From positions 8,984,820 through 9,048,819 of the forward strand of contig CM067507.1 in the NCBI GenBank assembly GCA_034509495.1: a stretch of 64,000 nucleotides of DNA, given 5' to 3'. Below the pieces are notes generated by a model, which made no database searches, was not told the origin of the DNA, and saw nothing but the letters and a program-made list of their open reading frames with translations. The translations under genes were made by a program, and so were the position numbers. Shown piece by piece: positions 13,301 through 22,720 of the stretch (position 1 is the stretch's first letter; every line of letters begins with the position of its first letter). Source of the stretch: Acestrorhynchus altus. Taxonomy: Eukaryota > Chordata > Actinopteri > Characiformes > Acestrorhynchidae.

Positions 13301-16300
13301 CCAGTTTCAAAAACATTGGCCTACAGGGAGCCACTATACAAGGAAATCACATGTATCCAATAACACAATTCATGTAGCAGTTTCAAACATGCTTGATTTT
13401 ACATAGAGCACCAGTCCTTTCAACTTCCTTTGAAATTCATGTAATTTTATAAAATGCATTTGTTTTCTTTATTCTGCAATTCTGTAAAATTTGCAGTTGT
13501 GGGATTTTTATCCAAATCCAGTCAAATTGTTCTTGCCATAAACTATCAACCATGAAAGTAAATCATTTTAAATGTTTTGACATTTTGACCATGTGACCAA
13601 CACATGGATCAATCAGGAAGACACTTAGCTGCTTTTCGTATAATCACAAGCCTTATATTTTCAAACCTAAAGTGTCAGGAAATTTAGTTCATATGAAACC
13701 AAATTTACATATTACAATAGACATACATGTAAACTGCCAGGTTTGTACCAGATATGCAATAAGGAGGCTGTAAAATGCACAGATACTTTATGTAGTCTCA
13801 GGCCTTTTCAAACCTAACTGGACAGAAGTCAGTAAACTTGACAACTGGTCAAGACAACACAAAATTACAGACATTCGTAAAATGACAGCATGATGTGTAA
13901 TGGCAAGTTTGAACCAGATGAGCCATTGGGAGACAGCTAACAATTACCATGATAATCACAGGCCTTGCATTTTTAAACCCAAATGGACAGAAGACATGGA
14001 ACTTTGATATGATCAACAGATATATACTCCAATATATACTTCCCTCTCAAATTGCTTAAACGATGATAGCCTTTCAATCAGTTGGGACTTGTCAAAATAA
14101 TGTCACTAATTCTTCTGTTTATTGTCATTGGGCATTGGAGCTTCTTTGATGTTTCCTCACCAACCATTACTCTACACATGTCCACTGATACTGGAAGTAG
14201 CAATTCCTTGCCAATGGTATGAGTTCTCTGCACTTGGCTAGTCACAGAACAACCATATAAGATGCTAGCTGTGCAGGATTGTTGTGATATTTGTCTTTCA
14301 TTGTTGTACTTTCCATGTTCCTATTTCTTGCCTGGAAAAAGTCTTTATCCTCACTGGCACATTCAGAATGAACTGCGACAAGATGACATTGGAGTTGCAT
14401 GGCTTCAGTGATTTGTTGTATCAAATCTTCAAGCACAATGTCCTGCCATCACCATGTTCCATGAAATTATATTTTATATTAGGTTAAACAATATATTTTT
14501 TTATTTTTGGATTACTTTCACTTAATGGACCAGGACCTTATCTTGGCAGTAACTTTTTGCCACATTTCTTCACAGATATGACCAAATTCATATTGACTGG
14601 CAAATATTTAATTTTAACAATGTTTAAATATCTGTAATTTATTAACAGGCACCATTTCATAGGGTAAGAAGGAGCAGCTTATAATAAAAGCAAAAACCTG
14701 CATAAATTCCAAAGAAGATTCACAACCCCTTTTATTTTTCTGCAGCCCACAGAACCAGCAGAACCACTGTCTAGCTCTGTCCAGGGTTGTTTCCTACCCT
14801 TGTGCTCAGAATGACCCTATTCAGGAATAAGCAGTACAGAAAATGGATGGATGGATGGATGGATGGATGGATGGATGAACATAAAAAGTGGCATGGATCA
14901 GTATATATGATCCATCAGCCAGTCAGGTATGAGCAGGTAGAATATGCCAATCACCATGGAATGTGATGCGTATCTCCAGGTGTGGACATTCTACTACCCA
15001 AGTATGACAGGTATTGGCCACTGGGGAGCTTATATTTCATATAAATAATGCAGTATAGAGAGCTGGACAAGTTTGCAAATGCACATTTAATCATTTTCAA
15101 CATTTTACAAATTTTTATTGTTTGAAAAGAACAAGTCCTACAATTTGTTTCAGTTGTAATTCAAAATAATTCGCTTACACAACTGGTCTCTAGAAAATCA
15201 CCTACTCTGCCTTTCATGTTGGACGAAGCATCATAGCTAGGTTTCAGCATTCCTTAATCTGTTCATGACAGATTAGCACCTTTTTAAAATAAGCTACAGT
15301 CAGCATCTTCCACATGATTGGGATTGTGTGATGAACTAGACACAGTATTTTTTTTGTGTTTGAATAATAAATAAAGCCTTTGTCTGTTTAAGGTGGTAAC
15401 TCTTTTGAGAAATAACTGAAAACAGAAAAATATAACAGAACGGAAACAAAACATAACAGAAAAACTTAAAAACATTTTTAGATTGTTGTGAGAGAAGCAT
15501 TAGTGCGTTTCTGTTCAGTGTGTAAACCTTGATCACCTGCCCATTAAAATTAGAACAGATATAATGAATAGATTCAGCTATTCATATGATGACAGCATGT
15601 AATAGTTCAGCAATTATGGGGGGAAAACAAGGCAAGAAAAAGTGTAAAAAATGAAAAAAAAAATTTTTAACTCTGAGATCCAAGCTTCAAGATGCCCAGA
15701 AATGGTTCTCAGTTGGAGCTAATTAAGTCACTGCACCTCACCATCACAGCACACACAGCACAGCTGTGCCTTCTTCTGGTACTTTTGTTTTAACAAATAT
15801 ATATTTATAAAACAATCAACAACTTCTCAGAAACCTAAAGTTGATTCTACCCAGTGATGATTAATCCAGTTATGCAGTAGCACCTCAGAGTGAGAGTAAA
15901 AATACATGCTTGTATACAGGTTTGGCAACACCTGAATAAATAGAAAGCAGTGGTTGGGAACGTCATCCTGTGTCTCACATTATGCAAAGAGGAAGAAGGA
16001 AAATCTGTGAGAGGCACTGTACAACCCAGCACTTCAAAAACCACCTTCTAGGAACCAAGCTAATATTTTCAAATGAAAAGGGGTGACAGATGTACAGTAT
16101 GTGATAGAGAATTTGAACATGACAGCATTATTCTTGTGAAAAATAAAAATAAAAGTAATAACAGTTAATAATAAAAGTAATCATTTTCCCTTTGTTACAG
16201 GCAGATATGGCTTAACATGATAAGATTAACATGCAAGGAGAGGACAGAGATTGTGCGGATCACCATGGGTTCAGTACCCAAGTCACTCCTGGCTCAGCAA

Positions 16301-19300
16301 ATTGCTGGCCAAATTTTGCAGTAACAAAGAGAAAATTGTTCATAACTTTGACAAGAGAAAAGGTATCTGTTTGTATTTAAGCACAGATTTGAATTCTTTA
16401 TCAAATTCTCCATCATGGTGGCGTGTGTCACACAGCTCCAGGGGCCTGGGGTTTGATCCCTGGTCAGGTCACTTTCATGCATTGTCCCAGATTCTGCATG
16501 GGTTTCCTCCAGGTACTCCAGTTTGCTGACACCTCCCAAAAATGCACACGGTAGGAGAACTGACAATGCTAAATTGCCCCCTAGGTGTGAGTGTGACTGT
16601 GTGTGTGGCTGACTGACTGATTCTCCATCAGACACGTTTTCCAATTTAAAAATATCAACTTGGTTCCAAGATGACAGCTTTTAAAATGGCCCTCAAGCAG
16701 GACAGCACCCCTCAAATTTGCCCCCTTCCCTTAGCAACATGCCACAAACAGGATGGCATTCCTAACCACCATTTATTCACGAGTTTCCATACTTTTGGGA
16801 CACTGTTTAGATTGTTCATAGAACAGCCACTACTTACCAGTTCTTATATTTGTGCAATTTTTTCAACATCCCATCTTTTTCCATGTCAGCCAAAAGGTCT
16901 TCTGTTTCCTCTGATGTTCCTGTCACCACATGCACTTTAGCAGGCTTACATTCTGCCACTGCATCAGAGACAAATTCTGACACAGCTTGGGGAAGGTTGG
17001 GAATGGATGCCAGGGACCGAACCCCAACTGCAGTTGTACCAAATCCATCCCACCTTTAAACATAAACATCAAATATTAGTAAATTCTCATTACGTGCCTA
17101 TCATAGAAGAATCAATGACCTGATCAATGATCAATAACCTAACATATGATCTGATACTTCTTCATAGATCCTTTCAGATTTTGGTAACATTTCCCCCAAA
17201 ACTGGGCTGGATGTATTTACTAATTCTGATCAAGTATTTTCTATTACATGGAGATAAATATCATGGCAAAATGGGGCTTTCAAATATTTCTTTTCATTTT
17301 GCTTCTCTTGGGTAGATGTGTCTTGTACAACATGATACACACAGTCAAAATTATACATACACAAAGCTTGATAACATCCCAGTTTCACATCCTTTATAAG
17401 ACCCAATGGTGTTATTCACACATATGTGCAGTGTTTATGAACATGTGGATGATGTAGTTACAGTTGAACTTTCCACAGCAGTAAAGTGCCAGTGCATGAA
17501 CACATCATGAAGTATAACATTATAGAATTGTGTTGTGTTTAAGAGAAATTGACACACAATTCTGTTGTCTCAGAACCTTAGCATACTAAGGTCTTCTGGT
17601 CAGGTAGCCAGTGATTCGGAAAACCAGGGCAGAGTCCACTTGTGTACTCATCATGTCCCTCAATAGGATTTGTCCTGAGATGACCAAGAACAAATCTTTT
17701 CATTTACTTAATCAGGTGTGACGTCAGAGTTGTGGCTTGTTGACTCTCTTTAGTTCAACATAAAGCTGTCGATTCTGAAGGGGTTCTTTGTTTGATTGAC
17801 AGTCTCTCAATGCAATGATATCAGACTTGATTGACTGTAAAACAGTGATGTGCGTTTCAGCAACTTCTGGTCCATGAATCTATGATTATCCTTCTCAGAT
17901 CAGTGCTGAGCACGTTGGACTTTCTCACTGTGCTGTGTGCTGGTCAATCCACTGATTGCTGTCAAACAAACCTTTTTTTGTGGACACAGTTCAACTGTAA
18001 TCAATCATGATCACTAACTAAGCTATCAGGCCTGAGTAAGTTAGACATCAGTGATTGAATCAAGATCACTTCTAAGTGGGTGTATGTGTATGTATGCATT
18101 ATATATACAAATAAATCTGATGCAATTATTTTTGCTTTTATTATTATTTTTGTTTGTTTGTTTTTTTGGTTTTATTTATAGAAATCCCAGATATTACCAA
18201 GGTATTCATATCTATGATGAGTACACGAAAACTTCCATCACTCCAGTTCACTATGTTCACAAAGATCATTTCAGAGAATTCATGACCTAAAACATTTGTA
18301 ATGTACAGACATGAAAGAACTGCTCTTTGGACATTTTCATAGTTAAACATTTATACATGGGTCAAAAACCATACCAGCCTTGCTTTATCACTCTCTGGCA
18401 TACATAACTACAGAATTAAAGAACACCTTCTAAATAGAAGTTAAAGGGCCATCTTACTGCCTGCTCTCCTACCCTGGCATATTTTTTCTTTATCAACATT
18501 ATGTTTTTATATTCTTATGTGGTCACAGATTTCTCAAAGAAAAAAACATGCAACATGTAGGCCAAGGGGTTAGTTTGCAGGACGGGTTTTACAGGGGTAT
18601 AAAACAGAGAGCATTGATTAGTCTGTATTGATAAACTGAGACCAGAGAACAGAGATAAGCTATCAGTATCTCAGCAAACTGATTGCTGCCTGTCTTTCTC
18701 TTATTCATTTACTTTCATCAAAAATTGCATAGCTTTGCTTTCCCCCCCATTCCTGAGAAACCAAACAAAAACTTCCTCAAGAGTGGGCCAATCAGGCAAG
18801 CTTATCCACATTTACTCCCCTTCCACCCACTGGCCTTGGGTTAATCGTTGCCCCAGCAGTCAGTAGTACTTGCATCATATGCAGCCCCTCCAAAACCTCA
18901 TATTCACGCCAATGAGAGTCAGTTCTCTTCTAAACAATGATCCTGTACCTCTAGAAGATTTTTAGGGATTGAATATATGTTAAGTAAATGAATCTATCAT
19001 ACCATTAAAATGCTTTTTTTGGACAGATCAATATAAAACATCCATTCCTAAAAGGACTCCTAATTCCACCAGTATTAGTTCCTTTATGCATGCACAACAA
19101 ATATCACACAAAGCTGGTTTTACACTAAAACACACACTAATAGTCCTTTAAACATCAAATCCTCTGTACTTTAATGCTTCAAAAGCCATCAGAATACCCC
19201 CACACTGTAAACCCTGTGGGGTTTAGAGAGCAAGCCTAGTGACTCTGAAAAAAAAGAAAATTCAGAGCTGCTTGTTTTAGAAGCTTGTAAACACACAGAT

Positions 19301-19480
19301 CTGATGCTGCTGCTGAAGATCCAGTGAAAACAAAGCACCTTCAGCTCCCTGTTTGGGAAAGTGTCCTACTAAACACAGCTTGTGCACCTAAGCTGTTCTG
19401 TGCGCTTTTCCAAACCTGACACAAACACCAAACATCTCAGACACGTACCTTCTCCCCGATCTCAGCAACCGGCACCACAT
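899..19480 (-). CDS. pck2: Phosphoenolpyruvate carboxykinase (GTP), mitochondrial, 10 coding exons
   Basis: The enzyme converts oxaloacetate plus GTP to PEP, GDP and CO2, here in the mitochondrial matrix. Joining 19480-19449, 17053-16838, 12140-11956, 9599-9393, 6093-5906, 5721-5559, 4802-4587, 3812-3675, 3045-2950 and 1368-899 gives 1911 nt, or 636 residues plus stop, close to the 640 of human PCK2. Every junction is GT-AG and in phase. Visible motifs are WLARTDP near residue 84, FGSGYGG in exon 5, the P-loop SACGKTN at 296-302 with the reactive Cys298, the metal-binding GDD at 319-321, GFFGVAPGTS at 341-350, the lid-loop segment STAAAEHKGK at 473-482, and MHDPFAMRPFFGYN at 485-498. The N-terminus is Arg-rich with no acidic residue before Asp13, as expected of a mitochondrial presequence and absent from cytosolic PCK1. 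The C-terminus also resembles PCK2 more than PCK1. No disabling change was seen. Confidence 0.95.
1785..2030 (-). repeat. Interspersed repeat, copy 1 (inverted relative to 7980-8215)
   Basis: Read on the minus strand, this segment matches 7980-8215 on the plus strand over about 110 nt, for example TTCAGAAACATGCACAC, then a shared ACAAAGTAGCAGATAC, and further on ATGGATGTGCCATCCTGGA. It is probably part of a non-LTR or other dispersed element. I do not recognise the family. Confidence 0.5.
2160..2355 (-). mobile_element. tRNA-derived SINE
   Basis: On the minus strand there is a pol III A-box-like TGGCCTGGTGG (2343-2353) followed about 35 nt later by a B-box GTTCAAATCCC (2298-2308). After the tRNA-like head comes a body with TGTGTGTATGGGTTAAATC, typical of teleost SINEs. 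It lies in pck2 intron 9 (1369-2949). The head does not keep a foldable anticodon arm, so it is not a tRNA gene. Confidence 0.6.
2950..3045 (-). CDS. pck2: pck2 coding exon 9
   Basis: This exon covers residues 449-481 and carries most of the mobile active-site lid (RSESTAAAEHKG). The donor AAAG|GTAATA and the acceptor TTTGCAG|GAG fix both ends. Confidence 0.94.
3675..3812 (-). CDS. pck2: pck2 coding exon 8
   Basis: This exon covers residues 403-449, with PCAHPNSRFCAPAAQCPIID and GVPIDAIIFGGRRPEG. It includes the NSRF arginine that contacts GTP and phosphate in the family. Confidence 0.95.
3950..4500. repeat. CA-rich cryptic minisatellite around a pure (CA)n tract
   Basis: A (CA)n run occupies 4259-4312. 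The flanks repeat an imperfect AGTCAACAATACACA motif near 3983, 4012, 4096, 4147, 4193 and 4433, with irregular spacing of 30-50 bp. It lies in pck2 intron 7, between exons 7 and 8. The long open frames here in both directions are by-products of the CA repeat. Confidence 0.8.
4587..4802 (-). CDS. pck2: pck2 coding exon 7
   Basis: This exon covers residues 331-403, with LRAINPENGFFGVAPGTS and NTIFTNVGETGDGEIWWEGL. It lies on the nucleotide-binding face of the enzyme. Confidence 0.95.
5040..5125 (+). repeat. LINE-type 3' tail relic
   Basis: The segment CAAGGGATCAATAAAGTTCT followed by (ATCTA)-like bases resembles the 3' end of a teleost non-LTR retrotransposon. A similar end, GGGATGAATAAAGTCATTC, occurs at 23069-23088. 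No coding part is recognisable. Confidence 0.35.
5559..5721 (-). CDS. pck2: pck2 coding exon 6 (P-loop and metal site)
   Basis: This exon covers residues 277-331 and carries the kinase-1 motif SACGKTN with reactive Cys298, and the kinase-2 motif VECVGDDIAWM with Asp320 and Asp321. It is the diagnostic exon for the family. Confidence 0.96.
5906..6093 (-). CDS. pck2: pck2 coding exon 5
   Basis: This exon covers residues 214-276, with [34 protein letters not shown] and DEGWLAEHML. The GKK lysine and the EHM histidine (His274) match the metal- and substrate-binding Lys and His of PEPCK. It ends in phase 0. Confidence 0.95.
7980..8215 (+). repeat. Interspersed repeat, copy 2
   Basis: This is the plus-strand partner of the inverted copy at 1785-2030, roughly 80 percent identical by eye over the best segment. 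It lies in pck2 intron 4 directly before a LINE fragment, to which it may belong. Confidence 0.5.
8230..8695 (+). pseudogene. Non-LTR retrotransposon C-terminal fragment
   Basis: An open frame reads HLYFLRCLRFFKICQIMVR then IFYESVVTSAINYAIACWG, DTNRLNKLIHKASDVVG, LDSLMAVSERSMLSMLQAI and SHPLNQTVIRHKSTFRARL. This is the C-terminal region following reverse transcriptase in many fish LINEs. The catalytic RT core is absent and the frame ends early, so it is a dead 5'-truncated copy. Confidence 0.65.
9393..9599 (-). CDS. pck2: pck2 coding exon 4
   Basis: This exon covers residues 145-214, with RTMYVIPFSMGPV and VTDSPYVVASMGIMTRTGTP, both strongly conserved in GTP-type PEPCK. The donor is AAAG|GTACTG. 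Confidence 0.95.
9600..11955. other. pck2 intron 3
   Basis: A 2.4-kb intron, very AT-rich between about 10200 and 11250 with many short ATTTATA-type runs. It carries one hAT-like MITE (10042-10206). Nothing else is recognisable. Confidence 0.6.
10042..10206. mobile_element. hAT-like MITE copy
   Basis: Diverged terminal inverted repeats (AGTCCTGGTGCC at the left, AACAGGTTTGGGAAACGCC at the right) enclose AATCAGCTCATTAGAAAGCC, which matches the copy at 43733-43908 (AATCAGCTCATTAACAAGCC). The ends are degenerate and no target-site duplication is clear. Confidence 0.5.
11956..12140 (-). CDS. pck2: pck2 coding exon 3
   Basis: This exon covers residues 83-145 and includes WLARTDPKDVARVESKTVIV, nearly identical to human PCK2. 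It holds the substrate-binding arginine (Arg87 here) and the R-loop. It continues through QLGNWMS to RFPACMKG. The donor is AAAG|GTTTGT. Confidence 0.95.
12277..12405 (-). repeat. Retroposon 3' tail with GGAT repeats, inverted copy
   Basis: On the minus strand this reads TGTCTAGGGTTGTTTCCCG, then ACCCTATTCAGGAATAAGCG, ending in a (GGAT)n tail. It matches the plus-strand copy at 14764-14876. The tail type is common at the 3' ends of teleost SINEs and LINEs. Confidence 0.6.
13560..14030. repeat. Diverged ~155-bp tandem repeat
   Basis: Three successive segments share CACAAGCCTTATATTTTC / CTCAGGCCTTTTCAAACC / CACAGGCCTTGCATTTTTAA at 13645, 13797 and 13957, each followed by a CTAAxTGGACAGAAG-like or related block. 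They are preceded by an AGATGAGCCATTGGGAGACA-like block. The spacing is 152 and 160 bp. Identity is low, so the array is old. Weaker traces reach back to about 13290. Confidence 0.5.
14764..14876 (+). repeat. Retroposon 3' tail with (GGAT)n, direct copy
   Basis: The sequence CTGTCCAGGGTTGTTTCC, then GACCCTATTCAGGAATAAGC, ends in about eight GGAT units at 14845-14876. It is the same family as 12277-12405, in the opposite orientation. Confidence 0.65.
16413..16612 (+). mobile_element. tRNA-derived SINE (Mermaid/V-SINE-like)
   Basis: An A-box-like CATGGTGGCGTG and a B-box GGGTTTGATCCC (16449-16460) are followed by GGGTTTCCTCCAGGTACTCC, CCAAAAATGCACACG and GCCCCCTAGGTGTGAGTGTG. This order is characteristic of teleost SINEs of the Mermaid/V-SINE type, which I associate with catfish and relatives. 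It is a degenerate copy just downstream of pck2 exon 2 in the direction of transcription. Confidence 0.65.
16838..17053 (-). CDS. pck2: pck2 coding exon 2
   Basis: This exon covers residues 11-83: the end of the presequence and the N-terminal PEPCK segment (NLPQAVSEFV, then a long LLADMEKDGMLKKLHKYKN stretch that aligns with the human LLEQQGLIRKLPKYNN region). It has a TTTAAAG acceptor and an AACTG|GTAAGT donor. This is the least conserved part of the protein, as expected for this end of PEPCK. Confidence 0.88.
17054..19448. other. pck2 intron 1
   Basis: A 2.4-kb intron of unremarkable AT-rich DNA. I recognise no repeat family or exon-like segment. Short (T)n and (TTG)n runs lie at 18128-18170. 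Confidence 0.5.
19449..19480 (-). CDS. pck2: pck2 coding exon 1 (start codon, presequence)
   Basis: The ATG is at 19480-19478. The exon encodes MWCRLLRSGR and ends in phase 2 at an AAG|GTACGT donor. I chose this ATG because it is the only one whose frame joins exon 2 (Arg11, then WDGFGTT). Upstream ATGs run into stops within this exon. The presequence continues into exon 2 to about RSLASIP. The transcription start and 5' UTR extent cannot be seen. Confidence 0.8.
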
Positions 19481-19635
19481 TTCAGCACTCTCTGCGTTTC
19501 TCCTCTCACACTGTGCTCCTCACAGACAGGAGCTCCAGCCTGCCGATGACAAACCCTTGCTCTTGCACACGTGTAACTTATCTCGACTGCACACGCCTCT
19601 TGCAAAAGTTGGGACGTTGCTCTTCTTCCAAACAT
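19462..19635 (-). other. Upstream ORF overlapping the pck2 start
   Basis: A 57-codon reading frame starts at an ATG at 19635-19633 and stops at 19464-19462, just past the pck2 ATG and in a different frame. It would act as an overlapping uORF if the pck2 transcript begins upstream of 19635. No transcription start can be read from the sequence, so this is conditional. Confidence 0.3.
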
Positions 19636-19868
19636 GCGCGACGGCACGTCACCATGAGCTGGCTTTGATGACTGAATGATGTGTCTGCAGTCTAAGATCA
19701 AAGACCTCCAGCACCACCTTCAGAGAGGTCCAGAAGATCGACCACTCCTGCTGACCTGATCAAACGATCAGAAGAGAAGCTCTTGACTTGTGTTCTGAGC
19801 TTATGGTTTGGCAAGAACAACTTCATTTTCTTCCTCCACCTCCTCCTCCACCGTACACCAGTGCGCGG

Positions 19869-19876
19869 TGACGTCA
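19869..19876. promoter_or_regulatory. Consensus CRE palindrome upstream of pck2
   Basis: A perfect TGACGTCA lies about 390 bp upstream of the pck2 start codon. A second half-site (ACGTCA, 19646-19651) lies nearer. CREB/ATF binding to CREs is well established for the related PCK1 promoter, and PCK2 is a known ATF4 target. Function here is inferred from sequence and position only. Confidence 0.45.
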
Positions 19877-20729
19877 CGGTGTGTATGTGAGAGAGGACAT
19901 GTTCCTGTTCCTGGATCAGTTGGTCTGTTGGACATAAACTGTGCAGTCGGGGTACTTTCGTTTTCCATTCATTCTGTGGGATCTCTAAGGAGTTCAGTGG
20001 TGCAGATATTACATAAGTACATAGATCACTGGATCACACACTTTAAAGTGCATCAACAAAGAGCTCCTTCACAGCGTCACTGCTCCGCCCTCTGCTCGTT
20101 TTTAGGTGTCCTGTTTGTGTGGTTGGTTGACGTTGTGCTCTGGGTTGTTTTTAAACCTTTCCTAATTCATGTCCATTCAGTTTCCTTCATGGTAAGTCAA
20201 GCTGCTGGGTACAATGGTTATAATGGTACAAGCTGCTGAGCTGTAGAGACAATCAACAGTAGTTTACAGCATAAAGCACAAGAGTCCATCTAGATACAAT
20301 CAAACAGCCTCCATGGCTTTAGTGATCTATGCAAATAGTCTGAGTTCTTGGAGCTGATATTGCTTTATCAGCAACAACCTTTGAACACGTGCAACCTTTG
20401 TGTGTCAATAAATGTGAGAGATATGATTCATGTAATCAGTGCTGAGGGGTCGGATATAAACACCTTGTTGCAAATGATTATGCAAATGCTTCATTCTACC
20501 TAAACAAGATTAAATATGTGTTTTTATTGTTAGACTTGCAGCGTGGATGCTATTATAGGCAAAAGTACTGTTAAAGGCAGTTCAGTTTTAAAAAGTTTAA
20601 AACACTCAACACCACTTTGAACTCAAAACCAAACTACGCAGTGCTGGATTCATACAGTACAGACTGGAAAGAAAAATACACATTGAGATTTGTCATTACA
20701 TTCCCATGATGTACAGAGGTTCAGGACCA

Positions 20730-21005
20730 ATAGACTTAAAAACTCTTTTGTCCCTCACAACATCCGACTGTACTACTCCTCTCTGGGGGGAGGAGGGGTA
20801 ACAGGAGGACAGAGGATAGGGAGTAACCTGTAACCTGACCACCACAATACAACCAAACTATGTGAAATTATAGTTAAACACGTGCAATAATAATAAAGTG
20901 CAATACCCCTCCTACTGGACTTTTTCATACTTTCCACATTATATATTGTATATTTTTCTATATTTTTACTGCTATTTGCTCCATCCATCCATCCATCCAT
21001 CATCT
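20730..21005 (+). mobile_element. LINE 3' UTR/tail relic with (ATCC)n
   Basis: The run TCTCTGGGGGGAGGAGGGG, then CACGTGCAATAATAATAAAG and TGCAATACCCCTCC, ends in CTGCTATTTGCTCC and (ATCC)n (20980-21000). It looks like the 3' untranslated end of a fish LINE. No coding sequence is attached. Confidence 0.4.
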
Positions 21006-21547
21006 AATGCCTCTTGCAAAAAACAATGTCTCTGCTGTTTTGAGTTACACCTTCATAGATCTTTTGTTTTAGGATGCTCCATGGGTTCTCCCATGGTCAG
21101 GGTCAGGGAATGATGCAAATGATGCCACCGTGATTTCTTCATCGTTGTGCACAGAGTAGACAGAGTGTTTTTTGCAGTATAAGATGCATTTTACAGCAAG
21201 AAAATATTGCGTAAGGCATGATTTTCTTTTTATACTATGACAAGAACAATCAAACAATCAAGAACATGTTGCAGAGGTTATTTTGTCACCTTCAGGGGTC
21301 CTCCACCATCTAACTTCCCAATGTACCTAATCATCACTGTTCACAATTGTTATGTATTTGAAAATAAGTATAATGCCACATCAATTCTAAACCTATAAAG
21401 AGGAACATTGCAGCCAGCATGCCCATTTCTGTCTACTTGTGTTGTGCTATAATGTTCCATTTTTTCCAAACTATCATACAATCTTCTGCTATATATTTGT
21501 TAATCTGATCTGTTGTAAAATGAACTTGTTATTTCTGTTTTTGTTCA

Positions 21548-22720
21548 TTTTCTGAATGAATTTACAGTGGACTTTAGAGCCAATAAGCACTCTATGCTTA
21601 GGGTAGTTTCACTGTATGAACATGAAACTAATAAATGGTGGAACTTTGTGAACCTATTAAAAACAAATACACAATTATATAAATAATATTCAGTGTGGAT
21701 TTTTTTATTACAGTGAAATTTCCACAAACCTTCACAGTGAAAATTGTACTGAAATTTTCCCCAATTGCACTGGTAATCACCAATGACTTCATCTCTCAAA
21801 TTAACATGGACATGCTGTGACATTATGGCAGAATTATGACAATTTTAATTGCATAACATCCTAAAACGTTGTAGTACAATTTTACCAAACTTGCATTGAT
21901 GATAGATAAAGACACTTCCAAGTGATGGTAGAACTGTGTGACTGTGTGACACTGTTTGTAAATATGAGAAAGTCAAATAAATTATTTTACATTTCAGAAT
22001 GGATTAAAATGTATACAGTGGACTTTCCCCAAACTTGCAATAGTCAAAGACTGCCTCTCTTTTAAATGACTGTGTAAGTGTTTTTGCATTTTGTGGAATT
22101 TATAAAAAGATGAATAAGTGATATTGGATTTCAGGGTGGATTTTGAAAAAGGTATACAATGAAATTTACCAAGATTGGTAAGAGCCAAGGACTGACTCTC
22201 TCAAATCACAGTGGAACTGTTGCAGCTTTATGTGAAAATTATGGGCAAAATCATGTTACATAACATTTCAGCAAGGATTTTTATTTAGAACATAAAGTGA
22301 TTTTACTTCAAACTTATATTGATTATAAACAAGCACTGCCTCTCTCTAATGATGGTGGAAATAGTGACATTGTGAGCAAATTTAGAGGAATTCAAAAAAA
22401 TTACACAATTCAATATGGTTTTTTAAAGGTATACAGTAAATTTTCCCCAAATGTGCACTGGTGACAGCCAAGGACTGCCACTCCCTAATGACTGTGGAAC
22501 TGTTGTGGCATTTAGAAAAATTATAAGAAATTAGGACAAATAGTCTTAGATTTCAGTATGGATATAAGAACATATATAGTGAAATTTTCCCAAACCTGCA
22601 CAGCTAATAATCATGGAATAAAAACAATGAGATTATATAATATTCAGTATTCATTGAAATTGTCAGTATGCAGTGAAATTGTCCCTAACTGCACTGGTGA
22701 TAGCTCTACCTCTGTCTAAT
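21548..22720. repeat. Strongly diverged ~140-bp tandem repeat array
   Basis: A block resembling TACAGTGAAATTTTCCCCAA, then TTGCACTGGTGATAGCCAAG and GACTGCCTCTCTCTAATGA, recurs near 21709, 21748, 21870, 22014, 22155, 22291, 22432, 22575 and 22668. The usual spacing is 135-145 bp, shorter at the ends. Each block is followed by GTGGAACTGTTGTGGCATT-like and ATTTCAGTATGGATTT-like parts. Identity between units looks like 65-75 percent, so this is an old satellite-like array between pck2 and fbxo45. Confidence 0.6.

Larger units (their letters stand above)
12141..16837. other. pck2 intron 2
   Basis: This 4.7-kb intron is the largest of pck2. It holds two opposed copies of a retroposon 3' tail (12277-12405 and 14764-14876), a diverged ~155-bp tandem repeat (13560-14030) and a SINE (16413-16612). 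The stretches 12410-13290 and 14880-16400 show nothing recognisable. Confidence 0.6.

Noticed and set aside
16251..16644. Small frames on both strands near 16.3-16.6 kb
   Set aside because: They lie in the SINE and its flank, with no coding motif.
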